From Lewinellaceae bacterium (GTDB lineage: Bacteria > Bacteroidota > Bacteroidia > Chitinophagales > Saprospiraceae), in the NCBI GenBank assembly GCA_020636405.1, contig JACJXW010000006.1, forward strand, positions 1 through 64,000: DNA of 64,000 nucleotides. Reading direction: 5' to 3'. The notes under the pieces are model-generated. The model did no database searches. It was not told the DNA's origin and saw nothing but the letters and a program-made list of their open reading frames with translations. Each line of letters starts with the position of its first letter. Within the stretch, counting starts at the first letter, position 1. The translations under genes were made by a program, and so were the position numbers. Of this stretch, positions 44,706 through 53,859 are shown in pieces.

Positions 44706-47700
44706 ATGCATAGATTCTTACCTTTCCTTTCTTTTCTCGCGCTTTCCTCGGGCCTTTTTGCTCAAAATGCCGAGCCTTTATGGCAGGATGCAGGCGAACC
44801 TAACCGTCCCGGCATCGAAAGGGCGATCAGCCCGAAATCCTATCGGGTGCTTCAACTCCATACGGCTGCCATGCTGGCCCTCCTGGACGGGGCGCCCGAC
44901 GAATCGGTGGCCAACGCCAGCCAATCCACCTACACTTTGGAACTGCCCCGCCCCGACGGTCGGATGGAAACCTTCCGCCTCTGCGAATCGCCCGTTATGG
45001 CGCCGGGGCTGGCCCAAAAGTTTCCAGGCATCAAAACTTACCTGGGCAAAGGGGTGGACAACCCCACGGCCCTGGCGCGGATCGATTATACGCCTCACGG
45101 CTTTCACGGCATGGTGCTTGCCGGCGAGGATACCTATTTTATCGACCCCTTTTTCCACCTTCATAATGAGGGCGTCTACCAGTCTTATTTCAAGCGGGAT
45201 TATGAAACGGAAGAGAAGTTCGAATGCCTGGTTGAGAATGGTTCCGCGAATGGACAGAGCCCGGAAAGTCTCCATACTTTGGGCGGGGTAGGAGAGGAGT
45301 TGCGCACCTACCGCCTTGCGGTTTCCACTACCGGAGAATATGCGCAGTTTCACGGCGGGACCGTAGAGGGCGCCATGGCGGCCATTGTGTCTACGATGCA
45401 CCGGGTAAACGGCGTTTATGAGCGGGACATGTCGGTGCGCATGATCCTCATCGACAGCAACCACCAGGTCGTTTTTCTGAATCCGTCATCAGACCCTTTT
45501 TCCGGCAGTGAGACCAGTAAACGCAACCAAAACCAGACTACGCTGGACCAGATCATTGGTTCCGCCAATTACGATGTGGGCCATGTATTCGACCGGGCGG
45601 GCGGCGGTGGTATAGCCTCATTAGAAACGGTCTGCCGCTCAGGAGAAAAGGGCCTGGGTTACACCGGGCTGGCAAGCCCTACAGGCGACCCCTTCGACAT
45701 CGATTTTGTGGCGCACGAACTGGGCCACCAGTACGGCGGGCTGCACACCTTCAATTATTGCGATGGCAGCCAGGGCGATCAGCCTTACGAGCCGGGCAGC
45801 GCCACCACCATCATGGGCTATGCCGGGTTGTGCGGGAGCAGCAATACGGCCAACAGCAGCAACGACCACTTCCACGTCGGCAACCTGGATGATATGATCC
45901 CCTTTACGGCCCTTTCCGTGGGCAACTCCTGCGCAGAGAAGATCCCAACGGACAATACCCCGCCCGTCGTAGAGGCCGGGCCGTCGGGCCTGTTTATCCC
46001 CCTCTCCACACCTTTTGAACTGACGGCCTCCGCGGTGGACATGGAGGGCGATTCCCTGACCTATTCCTGGGAGCAATTTGACCTTGGGCCCAGCACCCCG
46101 GTCAACCAACCCCAGGGCAATGCCCCGTTGTTCCGGTCATTCGCCCTGTCCACTAACCCGACACGGGTGTTTCCCAGAATACAGAACATCATCAATAATA
46201 CATCATCTTTCGGGGAGCGTTTACCAGACTACGCCCGCAATATGAACTTCCGCGTTACCGTTCGGGACAACTTCGGCTTTGGCGGTGGTGTAACGTGGGA
46301 CGGGCGGTCTCTGGGCGTCACCAACCAGGCGGGCCCTTTCCGGGTGCTGTCGCAAAACCAGCCCACCACCTGGGAGGCCGGGACTTTCCAAGTGGTCAGC
46401 TGGGATGTGGCCAACACCGGCCAGGCGCCGGTCAACGCCTCGATGGTCAACCTCTATTTGTCGGCTGACGGTGGCTTTACCTACCCTCTCCTCTTGGAAG
46501 ACAGCCTGCCCAATAACGGACAGGCGCTGATCCTCGTCCCGGATACCCTGCAGGGCGCCCAGTTCCGGGTCAAGGTCAAAGCAGTGGGCAATGTCTTTTT
46601 TGACATCAACAACAGCAACATTACCATCGAGCCGGCGTCCGCCGGCATCACTGCAGGGACGGTACAAACCAACCAGGTGGCCTGTGCGGGGGGCGTGGCC
46701 GAATACGAGTTATCTTTGGCGCCCATAGCAGGGTTTGAAGGGGAGGCCTCCCTTTCCGTGGAGGGATTGCCGGGCAACGCCGAGGCCAGTTTCGAAAGCC
46801 TGCTGGCCCTTCCCTCCCAGCCGGTGATCACCATTTCCGGGCTTACCGGCCTGTCCAGTGGCAATTATCCGTTCCAGGCCATCTTTACAAGCGGGGCTTT
46901 TTCCGATACCGTAGCATTGAACATCGAATTTTACGCTCAGGCTCCGCAGGACATAATCCTTCAGGCGCCGGCGGAAGGAGAGCCTGGCGTTCCGATCCGG
47001 CCGGAACTGTCCTGGGCACCCAACCCCGACGCTGCATCCTATGAACTGGAGGTCTCGCTGGATCCGGACTTTTCCAGCATCTACTACAGCCAGGCCGGCA
47101 TTGCCGGCACTTCTTTATCCTTGCCGGCAACGCTGCCCGACAGCACCCTGGTTTATTGGCGGGTGCGGGGAGCGAATCCGGGTTGCGGCATAGGGCCGTA
47201 TACGGCCGGTTTCTTCGAAACAGAGATCATTCGCTGCCAGGTATACACTACCGAAAACCTGCCGGCATCGCTGGATACTCCTTCCCCGTTCGTCATTTCC
47301 AGGATTGCGGTGGAGGATGATGTCCTCGTCCGCGATGTTAATATCCGCAACATCCGGGGAAACCACTTCCCGCTGTCCGGCCTGAACTTCCGCTTCGGAA
47401 GCCCGGAAGGGCCGGTCATCGACCTTGTTACGGAAGATTGCCAGGGCAATGCCTTCAATTTCAACCTGGATGACCAGGCCCCGTTCTCCGTGCCTTGCCC
47501 CTTCAACAACGGCGGCACCTACCGGCCGGAAGAAAAGCTCGACGTCTACAACGGGCAGAATGCCAGGGGAGAGTGGCGGCTGATCCTCTTCAAGAGTGCT
47601 CAGAATGGTGCGCTCGACAACTGGGAGCTCGAGATCTGCTTCCCGGCGCCCCTCACCGGATCGAAGGACAATGCCACCGGAGTAAAGGCACTGAAGGCCT

Positions 47701-47930
47701 TCCCCAATCCGGCCAACGGGCAGCTTACCGTGGAACTACCTCAGGGGCTGGAGCCGGGAGCCACCCTTTATATTCGCAACCTGGCCGGCCAGTTGCTGGT
47801 GCAACGCGAAGCCCGGCCCGGGGATGGCCCGATCGATATCCACCACCTGCCGGACGGTATGTACTTCCTGCAGCTCCTGAGCAGGGAAGGGCAGCTGGCC
47901 GGTAGCGGGAAGTTCGTAAAAACAAGATAA
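44706..47930 (+). CDS. Secreted reprolysin-like metalloprotease 1 with P-domain and T9SS tail
   Basis: The 1074-residue protein has a signal peptide (about 1-19), a propeptide-like region (20-200), and a metzincin catalytic domain (about 205-420) with the zinc motif HELGHQYGGLH (His337, Glu338, His341, His347) and a Met-turn TTIMGYAGLCG about 30 residues later. Fibronectin/Ig-like regions follow (about 420-840, including SYELEVSLDPDFSSIYYSQA). A P-domain lies at about 845-980 (GLNFRFGSPEGPVIDL, ARGEWRLILFKSAQNGAL) and a T9SS type A sorting domain at about 995-1074. It should be an exported zinc endopeptidase, probably activated by loss of the propeptide. A close tandem paralogue follows 58 bp downstream. 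Confidence 0.94.
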   Translation: MHRFLPFLSFLALSSGLFAQNAEPLWQDAGEPNRPGIERAISPKSYRVLQLHTAAMLALLDGAPDESVANASQSTYTLELPRPDGRMETFRLCESPVMAPGLAQKFPGIKTYLGKGVDNPTALARIDYTPHGFHGMVLAGEDTYFIDPFFHLHNEGVYQSYFKRDYETEEKFECLVENGSANGQSPESLHTLGGVGEELRTYRLAVSTTGEYAQFHGGTVEGAMAAIVSTMHRVNGVYERDMSVRMILIDSNHQVVFLNPSSDPFSGSETSKRNQNQTTLDQIIGSANYDVGHVFDRAGGGGIASLETVCRSGEKGLGYTGLASPTGDPFDIDFVAHELGHQYGGLHTFNYCDGSQGDQPYEPGSATTIMGYAGLCGSSNTANSSNDHFHVGNLDDMIPFTALSVGNSCAEKIPTDNTPPVVEAGPSGLFIPLSTPFELTASAVDMEGDSLTYSWEQFDLGPSTPVNQPQGNAPLFRSFALSTNPTRVFPRIQNIINNTSSFGERLPDYARNMNFRVTVRDNFGFGGGVTWDGRSLGVTNQAGPFRVLSQNQPTTWEAGTFQVVSWDVANTGQAPVNASMVNLYLSADGGFTYPLLLEDSLPNNGQALILVPDTLQGAQFRVKVKAVGNVFFDINNSNITIEPASAGITAGTVQTNQVACAGGVAEYELSLAPIAGFEGEASLSVEGLPGNAEASFESLLALPSQPVITISGLTGLSSGNYPFQAIFTSGAFSDTVALNIEFYAQAPQDIILQAPAEGEPGVPIRPELSWAPNPDAASYELEVSLDPDFSSIYYSQAGIAGTSLSLPATLPDSTLVYWRVRGANPGCGIGPYTAGFFETEIIRCQVYTTENLPASLDTPSPFVISRIAVEDDVLVRDVNIRNIRGNHFPLSGLNFRFGSPEGPVIDLVTEDCQGNAFNFNLDDQAPFSVPCPFNNGGTYRPEEKLDVYNGQNARGEWRLILFKSAQNGALDNWELEICFPAPLTGSKDNATGVKALKAFPNPANGQLTVELPQGLEPGATLYIRNLAGQLLVQREARPGDGPIDIHHLPDGMYFLQLLSREGQLAGSGKFVKTR

Positions 47931-47988
47931 AGCAAGTCGCCAGACTCGTTAAATTACGCTTGATCGTCCACTTCAATAAAAAAACGTT

Positions 47989-50900
47989 ATGTACAAATTT
48001 CGACTCCTTTTCTTTGCCCTCTGGCTGTCAACGGGCCTGACGGCCCAAAATGCCGAGCCTCTGTGGCAGGAAACCGAAGAGCCCAACCGCCCGGGCCTGG
48101 AACGGGTGATCATCCCGAAAGCCTACCGGGTGCTTCAACTCAATACCGCGGCAATGCTTCAACTTCTGGACGGCGCCCCGGAGGAATCGTCCACCCGCGT
48201 CGGCCAGTCCACCTATACCCTGGAACTGCCCCGCCCGGACGGCCGCATGGAAACCTTCCGCCTGTGCGAATCACCCGTTATGGCGCCGGGGCTGGCCCAA
48301 AAGTTTCCCAGTATTAAAACTTACCTGGGCAAAGGCGTGGATAACCCTACGGCCCTGGCGCGGATCGACTATACGCCCCATGGCTTCCACGCCATGGTGC
48401 TGGCCGGGGAGGGCACTTATTTCATCGACCCTTACTTTCACCTTTCCGATGAAGGTACCTACCAGTCTTATTTCAAGCGGGATTTCCAGTCCGACAAGCC
48501 ATTCAAATGCGAGTTTGAAGGGCCAGGCGAAACTCAGGGTGGAATGGGCGGTGGCCTGTTGGGTGTAGGAGAGACGTTGCGCACTTACCGCCTGGCCCTG
48601 GCCTGTACCGGCGAGTACGCACAGTATCATGGCGGTACAATAGAATTGGCCCTGGCGGCAATGGCTACGAGTATGAACCGCATCAATGGGGTCTACGAGC
48701 GCGAATTCTCCGTGCGAATGACCCTGGTGGACAGCAACCACCTGATCGTTTTTACGGATCCTTCCGAGGACCCCTATACCGGAGGTGATGTTCTGGGGCA
48801 GAACCAGTCAGCTGTAGACCAGTACATCGGCACAGCCAATTACGACATCGGCCATCTGTTCGACACCGGCGGCGGCGGCGTGGCCTTTTACCGGGCCATC
48901 TGCTCTTCCAACAACAAGGCCAGGGGGTACACCGGCCTGAACCCACCTACCGGAGACCCCTTTGACATTGACTACGTTGCCCACGAAATGGGCCACCAGT
49001 TTGGAGGGAGCCATACCTTCAACGGAACGAGCGGCTCCTGCGGCGGCGGCAACCGGAGTGGCGATACCGCCTTCGAACCCGGAAGCGGCGTCACCATCAT
49101 GGCCTATGCCGGCATCTGCGGGCCCGACAACATTGCAAGCAACAGCATCGACCACTTCCACAACGGCAGCCTTGCGGAAATGACACCCTACATCGAAAGT
49201 GGCGGCGCCAATGGCTGTGCACAGAAAGATACGACCGGCAATACGGCCCCGCTGGTCAACGCGGGCCCCAGCGGCCACATCATCCCCATCTCCACTCCTT
49301 TCGAGTTGACCGGTTCTGCTGTGGACCAGGAGGGGGACGCGCTCACTTACTGCTGGGAACAGCTCGACCTCGGCCCCGGAGGGAATTTCAACCAACCGGT
49401 GGGCGATGCGCCTTTGTTCCGTTCATTTTCCCCTGTTACTGATTCTACCCGGGTTTTTCCGCGCCTGGCGGCCATTGTCAATAATACCCAATCAACAGCA
49501 GAGGTGCTGCCTACTTATTCCCGCGGGCTGACCTTCCGCCTTACTGTCCGCGACAACTTCGGCTTTGGCGGCGGCGTAGAATGGGATACCCGCACCCTGC
49601 AGGCCACCGATCAGGCGGGCCCTTTCCTGGTGTTGTCGCAAAACCAGCCGACAACCTGGGAGGCCGCATCCTTCCAGCTGGTGGAATGGGATGTGGCCAA
49701 CACCGATCAGGCGCCGGTCAATGCCGCCATGGTGAACATTTTCCTTTCCATGGACGGCGGGTATACCTATCCCATTGTCTTGGCCGACAGCCTGCCGAAC
49801 GATGGCGAGGCTCTGGTCTTTATCCCTGATACCCTGCAGGGCGATCAGTTTCGGGTGAAGGTCAAGGCCGTCGGTAATGTGTTCTTCGACATCAACAACC
49901 GCGATATCACGATCACTCCGGCTTCCGAGCCCGGGTTTGTCATGGGTGTACCGGAAGCCAGCCAGTTGGCCTGTGGGGAAGAGTCCCTGACTTACGAAAT
50001 ACTGTTGCAGCCCCGGCTGGGGTTTGCCGGCGAGGTGTCCTTGCGTACCGAAGGGCTGCCCGAAGGGGTGGTGGCAGAGGTTGGCGGGCCCCTGACGGCT
50101 CCGGCTCAAACCACGATCACCCTCTCTAATTTGCAGGGGCTGGCCAGCGGCTTCTATCCTTTCCAGGCCATTGCCAGCAGTGGGGATCTTGCCGACACCG
50201 TCAACCTGGTGATCGAACTTTACGCCAATACTCCCGGGCAATTAACGCTGCTCTCCCCTGTGGAGGGCGAACCAGAGGTCTCCGTTCAGCCTACGTTGAG
50301 CTGGGCTGCCGATCCCGATGCCGCATCTTATCGTGTGGAGGCCGCGCTCGACCCCGCTTTTACGGATATATTCCTCGCAGAGGAAGGCATTACCGAAACT
50401 TCCTTTGACGTACCGGTGGAACTGCCAGACAGTAGCCTCATCTTCTGGCGGGTGCAGGGCAGCAACCCGGGCTGCGGTACAGGGCCCTATGCAGAGAGCT
50501 TTTTTGAGACCGAGGTGATCCTCTGCAAGACGTTTACAACGGATAGCCTTCCTTTATCGATGTCTGTTCCGGATCCCATTGTGATCTCGGTGATCACGGT
50601 GGATGAGGACATCACCATCCGCGATGTCAACATCATCGGGCTCAATGGGTTTCACTTACCGATAAATGACCTGAACATACGCCTTCGGAGCCCGGAAGGG
50701 CCCATTATCGACCTGATCACTCAGGACTGTGGGATCGGCATCTCCTTCAACCTCAGCCTGGACGACGATGCGGAGGAAGAGGTGCCTTGCCCCTACAACG
50801 ATGGGGGCACTTACCGCCCGGAAGAGGAGTTGAAAACCTATCAGGGACAGAATGCCCGCGGAGACTGGCAGTTGCTCCTTGCCAAAGACCTGGACAACGG

Positions 50901-51228
50901 CACCCTGCGCGAGTGGGCCATCGAGATCTGTTACCCCAAACCGTTAACCAGTGTGAAGGAAGCCCGGCAGCCGATAGCGGAATTGAAAGTTTTTCCCAAC
51001 CCGGCCAGGGAGGCGCTCAACGTGCAGTTGCCGGAGGGCCTGCAGCCGGGCGCCGGGGTATACCTCAGCAGTGCGGCTGGCCAGGTGCTTACCCGTCACC
51101 GGGTTCAGGCAATGGCCGGAACGGAGGCGCTGGATATCAGCGGCTTGCCGGCAGGGTTGTATTTCGTGCAGCTTGTTAGCCGGGAGGGGCAGTTGATAGG
51201 AAGCAGCAAATTTGTAAAGGTACCGTAA
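47989..51228 (+). CDS. Secreted reprolysin-like metalloprotease 2 with P-domain and T9SS tail
   Basis: Tandem paralogue of the preceding gene with the same order of domains over 1079 residues: signal peptide (about 1-19), propeptide, metzincin domain with HEMGHQFGGSH (His332, Glu333, His336, His342) and Met-turn VTIMAYAGICG, Ig-like regions, P-domain (about 850-985, LNIRLRSPEGPIIDL), T9SS sorting domain (about 1000-1079). The N-terminal 160 residues are almost the same as in paralogue 1 (LPRPDGRMETFRLCESPVMA is identical), while the catalytic and middle parts differ more, so substrate preference may differ. The 58 bp gap suggests co-transcription. Both are probably nutrient-scavenging or surface-processing proteases (inference). 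Confidence 0.94.
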   Translation: MYKFRLLFFALWLSTGLTAQNAEPLWQETEEPNRPGLERVIIPKAYRVLQLNTAAMLQLLDGAPEESSTRVGQSTYTLELPRPDGRMETFRLCESPVMAPGLAQKFPSIKTYLGKGVDNPTALARIDYTPHGFHAMVLAGEGTYFIDPYFHLSDEGTYQSYFKRDFQSDKPFKCEFEGPGETQGGMGGGLLGVGETLRTYRLALACTGEYAQYHGGTIELALAAMATSMNRINGVYEREFSVRMTLVDSNHLIVFTDPSEDPYTGGDVLGQNQSAVDQYIGTANYDIGHLFDTGGGGVAFYRAICSSNNKARGYTGLNPPTGDPFDIDYVAHEMGHQFGGSHTFNGTSGSCGGGNRSGDTAFEPGSGVTIMAYAGICGPDNIASNSIDHFHNGSLAEMTPYIESGGANGCAQKDTTGNTAPLVNAGPSGHIIPISTPFELTGSAVDQEGDALTYCWEQLDLGPGGNFNQPVGDAPLFRSFSPVTDSTRVFPRLAAIVNNTQSTAEVLPTYSRGLTFRLTVRDNFGFGGGVEWDTRTLQATDQAGPFLVLSQNQPTTWEAASFQLVEWDVANTDQAPVNAAMVNIFLSMDGGYTYPIVLADSLPNDGEALVFIPDTLQGDQFRVKVKAVGNVFFDINNRDITITPASEPGFVMGVPEASQLACGEESLTYEILLQPRLGFAGEVSLRTEGLPEGVVAEVGGPLTAPAQTTITLSNLQGLASGFYPFQAIASSGDLADTVNLVIELYANTPGQLTLLSPVEGEPEVSVQPTLSWAADPDAASYRVEAALDPAFTDIFLAEEGITETSFDVPVELPDSSLIFWRVQGSNPGCGTGPYAESFFETEVILCKTFTTDSLPLSMSVPDPIVISVITVDEDITIRDVNIIGLNGFHLPINDLNIRLRSPEGPIIDLITQDCGIGISFNLSLDDDAEEEVPCPYNDGGTYRPEEELKTYQGQNARGDWQLLLAKDLDNGTLREWAIEICYPKPLTSVKEARQPIAELKVFPNPAREALNVQLPEGLQPGAGVYLSSAAGQVLTRHRVQAMAGTEALDISGLPAGLYFVQLVSREGQLIGSSKFVKVP

Positions 51229-51240
51229 CCTGACGAAGTC

Positions 51241-51284
51241 GGAAGTGGGAAGTCGGAAAGCGGATTTTCCGACTTCTCACTTCC
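51241..51284. terminator. Long hairpin between convergent protease 2 and TPR genes
   Basis: A 19-base arm GGAAGTGGGAAGTCGGAAA (51241-51259) pairs with 51266-51284 at 18 of 19 positions with a 6 nt loop. The arm is built of GGAAGTG/GGAAGTC heptamers. It lies 12 bp from either stop codon, so it probably serves as a two-way terminator or transcript stabiliser. There is no T-run. Confidence 0.65.
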
Positions 51285-51294
51285 CCAAAGGTAA

Positions 51295-51609
51295 CTACTC
51301 CAGCGCCAGCCTGGCGGCGGACAGTTCCCCCATAGCATGCTGGTCGCCGGCGCGGCGGGCGGCTTCGATGCCCTTTTCATAGGTTTGAAGGGCCAGTCCG
51401 GCTTCCCCCAGTTGTTCGTAAAGCTTGCCCAGATGGTAGTATGTACCTATGTAGGCGGGGTTGTGTTCTTCCAGGTGAAGGTAATAGCGCAGTGCCGTTT
51501 CCTGATCCTCCAGTTTTTCGTATTCCTTGGCCAGCGCAAAAAGCAGAAAGGAATCGTGCGGGCTTTCTTCCAGGAGGGCTTTCAATTGTTCGAGGCGCTT
51601 GGTAGGCAT
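51295..51609 (-). CDS. Small tetratricopeptide-repeat protein
   Basis: The 104-residue cytoplasmic protein is made of about two and a half TPR units: DSFLLFALAKEYEKLEDQET (about 19-38), the motif around AYIGTYYHLGKLYEQLGEAG (about 52-71), and a last helix pair GDQHAMGELSAARLALE. Conserved small and aromatic positions (A-K-Y, G-K-L-Y, G-A-L) fit the TPR consensus. It is likely a protein-protein adaptor; partner unknown. It converges with the metalloprotease pair. Confidence 0.8.
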   Translation of the reverse strand: MPTKRLEQLKALLEESPHDSFLLFALAKEYEKLEDQETALRYYLHLEEHNPAYIGTYYHLGKLYEQLGEAGLALQTYEKGIEAARRAGDQHAMGELSAARLALE

Positions 51610-51642
51610 GGTATTTTTAGCTTAAAGGTACGGCTAAATGGC

Positions 51643-51655
51643 ATCAGAGGCTAAA
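51643..51655. repeat. Short sequence matching the tandem-array end; 51610-51999 otherwise without gene
   Basis: ATCAGAGGCTAAA is identical over 13 bp to the minus strand of the array's right end, and CTAAATGGC at 51634-51642 matches the next array bases but in swapped order. It may be a remnant or chance. The remaining interval holds CTTCCGC-type heptamers (51751-51790) and the etfB promoter. Confidence 0.35.
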
Positions 51656-51890
51656 TTTTTGAAGGCATACGTTAAAAATTGCGCAGTTGCCTTTCCGGAG
51701 AACTGCTTCCGTTTTTCGGGTATTGGGGTTTCTGGCCGCAAGCCTCAGGGCTTCCGCTTCCTTTTAGCCGACTTCCGCCTTCCACTTCCTTTTTAATGTT
51801 TTGATTTTCAGTAATTAAGGCCTAGAATCATCTTGTTGTCAAAAATCAGCGAATTTTCGCTAGTGCATTTTCTTTTGTAAGTTTTTTGAG

Positions 51891-51898
51891 TATCTTTG
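51891..51898 (+). promoter_or_regulatory. -7 element of etfBA
   Basis: TATCTTTG, a perfect TAnnTTTG. The leader to ATG 52000 is about 95 nt and contains GC-rich complementary stretches (GCCGGCGGGCC and GGCGGGC). No TTTG sits at the standard 19 bp distance. Confidence 0.6.
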
Positions 51899-51999
51899 CG
51901 GAGCTAAAAAATACCTGCCAAATATTGTATGGCATTGCCGGCGGGCCAGCGACGGCGGGCTACCGGCGAGCCCTGAACAGATACAAAAATCAACAACCA

Positions 52000-52740
52000 A
52001 TGAAATTACTGGTTTGTGTCAGCAAGACACCGGAAACGACCGCCAAAATTGCCTTCACCAACAACAATGCCGAATTTGACTCTTCCGGCGTCCAGTACAT
52101 TATGAACCCATACGATGAGTGGTACGCCCTGGTGCGTGCGCTGGAGTTGCAGGAAGCGCAGGGCGGCAGCGTTACCATCATCAACGTGGGCCCGGCTGCC
52201 AATGAGACGATCATCCGCAAGGGGCTGGCCATCGGCGCCGACGAGGCCGTAAGGGTCAATGCAGAGCCCCAAAGCGCCTGGTACGTGGCCCGGCAGATCG
52301 CCGAATACGCTAAAAGCGAGAATTTTGACATTGTTTTTCTCGGCAAGGAAAGCATCGATTACAACGGCTCGGAAGTTGGCCCGATGCTGGCGGAACTGCT
52401 CGGCCTGCCCTTCATCTCTCACGCCACTCACCTGGAGATGGAAGGCAATAAAGCCCGGATCGTGGCGGATATCGATGGGGGAGACGCCCAACTGGAAGTG
52501 GAGACACCGTTCGTGATCAGCGCAGCCAAAGGACTGGCAGAACAGCGCATTCCCAATATGCGGGGTATTATGATGGCCAAGCGCAAGCCGCTCAAGGTCA
52601 TCGAACCGGTTGCCGCCGAAGACCTGGCCGTCACCGTGCGCTTCCAACTGCCGCCGGAAAAGGGAGAGGTAAAACTTATCGACCCGGAAAATATGGAGGA
52701 GTTGGTCCGCCTGTTGCACGAAGAGGCTAAGGTCATATAG
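52000..52740 (+). CDS. etfB: Electron transfer flavoprotein subunit beta
   Basis: The small subunit of the ETF heterodimer, which takes electrons from acyl-CoA dehydrogenases and passes them to the quinone pool through ETF dehydrogenase, or bifurcates them. I choose ATG 52000 (MKLLVCVSKTPETTAKI), the canonical N-terminus, giving 246 residues; the longer frame from 51886 starts before the leader. The AMP/adenine-binding region shows VTIINVGPAANETIIRKGLA and GADEAVRV, followed by NFDIVFLGKESIDYNGSEVG and the family's DGG motif (ADIDGGDAQLEVETPFVISA). etfA follows after 81 bp, in which a CAAATCA/AACATCG heptamer run lies (52757-52777). Confidence 0.95.
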   Translation: MKLLVCVSKTPETTAKIAFTNNNAEFDSSGVQYIMNPYDEWYALVRALELQEAQGGSVTIINVGPAANETIIRKGLAIGADEAVRVNAEPQSAWYVARQIAEYAKSENFDIVFLGKESIDYNGSEVGPMLAELLGLPFISHATHLEMEGNKARIVADIDGGDAQLEVETPFVISAAKGLAEQRIPNMRGIMMAKRKPLKVIEPVAAEDLAVTVRFQLPPEKGEVKLIDPENMEELVRLLHEEAKVI

Positions 52741-52756
52741 ATGGATTGACGTAGCG

Positions 52757-52777
52757 CAAATCAAACATCGAACATTT
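52757..52777. repeat. CAAATCA/AACATCG heptamer run between etfB and etfA
   Basis: CAAATCA-AACATCG-AACATTT is three period-7 units. The same AAATCAAACATC string recurs in every unit of the array at 32.7-35.5 kb. Confidence 0.6.
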
Positions 52778-52821
52778 CCGCCGCCCCCACCCGGCGGCTC
52801 ACATCAAAAGCCTAACCTAAC

Positions 52822-53784
52822 ATGGTACTGATCTTTGCAGAAACTCAAAAAGGGAAATTCAAAAAAACGGCCTACGAAGCCGTGACTTACGGATATAAAA
52901 CCGCCCAGATACTGGGCACCGAATGCGCAGCGTTGGTGCTGGGTACCGCTTCCGGCCTGGAAGAGCTCGGCAAATACGGAGCATCCAAGGTGTATCACGT
53001 CCCGGACGCGGCCCTGGACAATTTCGACAGCCAGGTATATGCGGCGGTGATCAGCGAAGTGGCGGGCAAGGCCGGCGCGAATGTGATCATCTTCAGCCAT
53101 TCGGCGCTGGGCAAATCCACAGCCGGCAGGGTTGCCGCGAGAATGAACGCCGGTTCCGTTTCGGGGGTCAATTCGCTGCCCACAGTGGAAGGCGGCGCCT
53201 TCCGGGTGAGGAAGGGCGTCTTTTCCGGCAAAGCTTTCGCCGAGTACGAGGTGAAGTCCGACGCCAAAGTCTTGTCGCTGATGGGCAACTCCATACAGCC
53301 GGAAGCCAGCGGCCAGCCGGCGCCGGTGGAAGTGGTATCGGCAGAGGTGCCGGCGGCCCGCGTTACGGTAAATAAGCTGGAGCGGGTAGAAGGCATCACT
53401 CCGCTGCCGGAAGCAGAACTGGTGGTTTCCGCCGGCCGCGGCATGAAAGGGCCGGAAAACTGGAACATCATCGAAGAACTGGCCAACGTAATGGGAGCTA
53501 CTACCGCATGCTCCCGCCCGGTGGCGGACACGGGCTGGCGCCCCCACCACGAGCACGTCGGACAAACGGGCATCGCCATCCGGCCCAACCTGTATGTGGC
53601 CATTGGCATCAGCGGCGCCATACAGCATCTGGCCGGGGTCAACAATTCGAAAACCATCGTCGTCATCAACAAGGACCGCGAGGCGCCTTTCTTTAAGGCG
53701 GCGGATTACGGAGTGGTCGGCGACCTCTTCGAGGTGGTCCCCCGGTTGACGGAGGCGATGAAGAAGTTTAAAGCCGAGCACTAA
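52822..53784 (+). CDS. etfA: Electron transfer flavoprotein subunit alpha
   Basis: The 320-residue FAD-binding subunit partner of EtfB. The N-terminal domain (1-190) has the alpha/beta fold with GTASGLEELGKYGASKVYHV. The C-terminal FAD domain (about 195-320) shows the signature GRGMKGPENWNIIEELA, then SRPVADTGWRPHHEHVGQTG, KPNL-type RPNLYVAIGISGAIQHLAG and NKDREAPFFKAADYGVVGDL. All are standard FAD contacts. Length and order are typical. It follows etfB in the same operon. Confidence 0.97.
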   Translation: MVLIFAETQKGKFKKTAYEAVTYGYKTAQILGTECAALVLGTASGLEELGKYGASKVYHVPDAALDNFDSQVYAAVISEVAGKAGANVIIFSHSALGKSTAGRVAARMNAGSVSGVNSLPTVEGGAFRVRKGVFSGKAFAEYEVKSDAKVLSLMGNSIQPEASGQPAPVEVVSAEVPAARVTVNKLERVEGITPLPEAELVVSAGRGMKGPENWNIIEELANVMGATTACSRPVADTGWRPHHEHVGQTGIAIRPNLYVAIGISGAIQHLAGVNNSKTIVVINKDREAPFFKAADYGVVGDLFEVVPRLTEAMKKFKAEH

Positions 53785-53815
53785 TTTGTTAATTTGGTAA
53801 ATAATCGTACCTTTG
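53785..53815 (+). promoter_or_regulatory. Bacteroidota-type promoter of rpsO
   Basis: TTTG (53785-53788), 19 bp, then TACCTTTG (53808-53815): a full match to the -33/-7 consensus of this phylum, 44 bp before the rpsO ATG. It overlaps the end of etfA only by proximity (stop at 53784). Confidence 0.8.
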
Positions 53816-53859
53816 CGCCCGCTGTAACTGATTTTCGTAATCACCAACGGTTTTAAATT

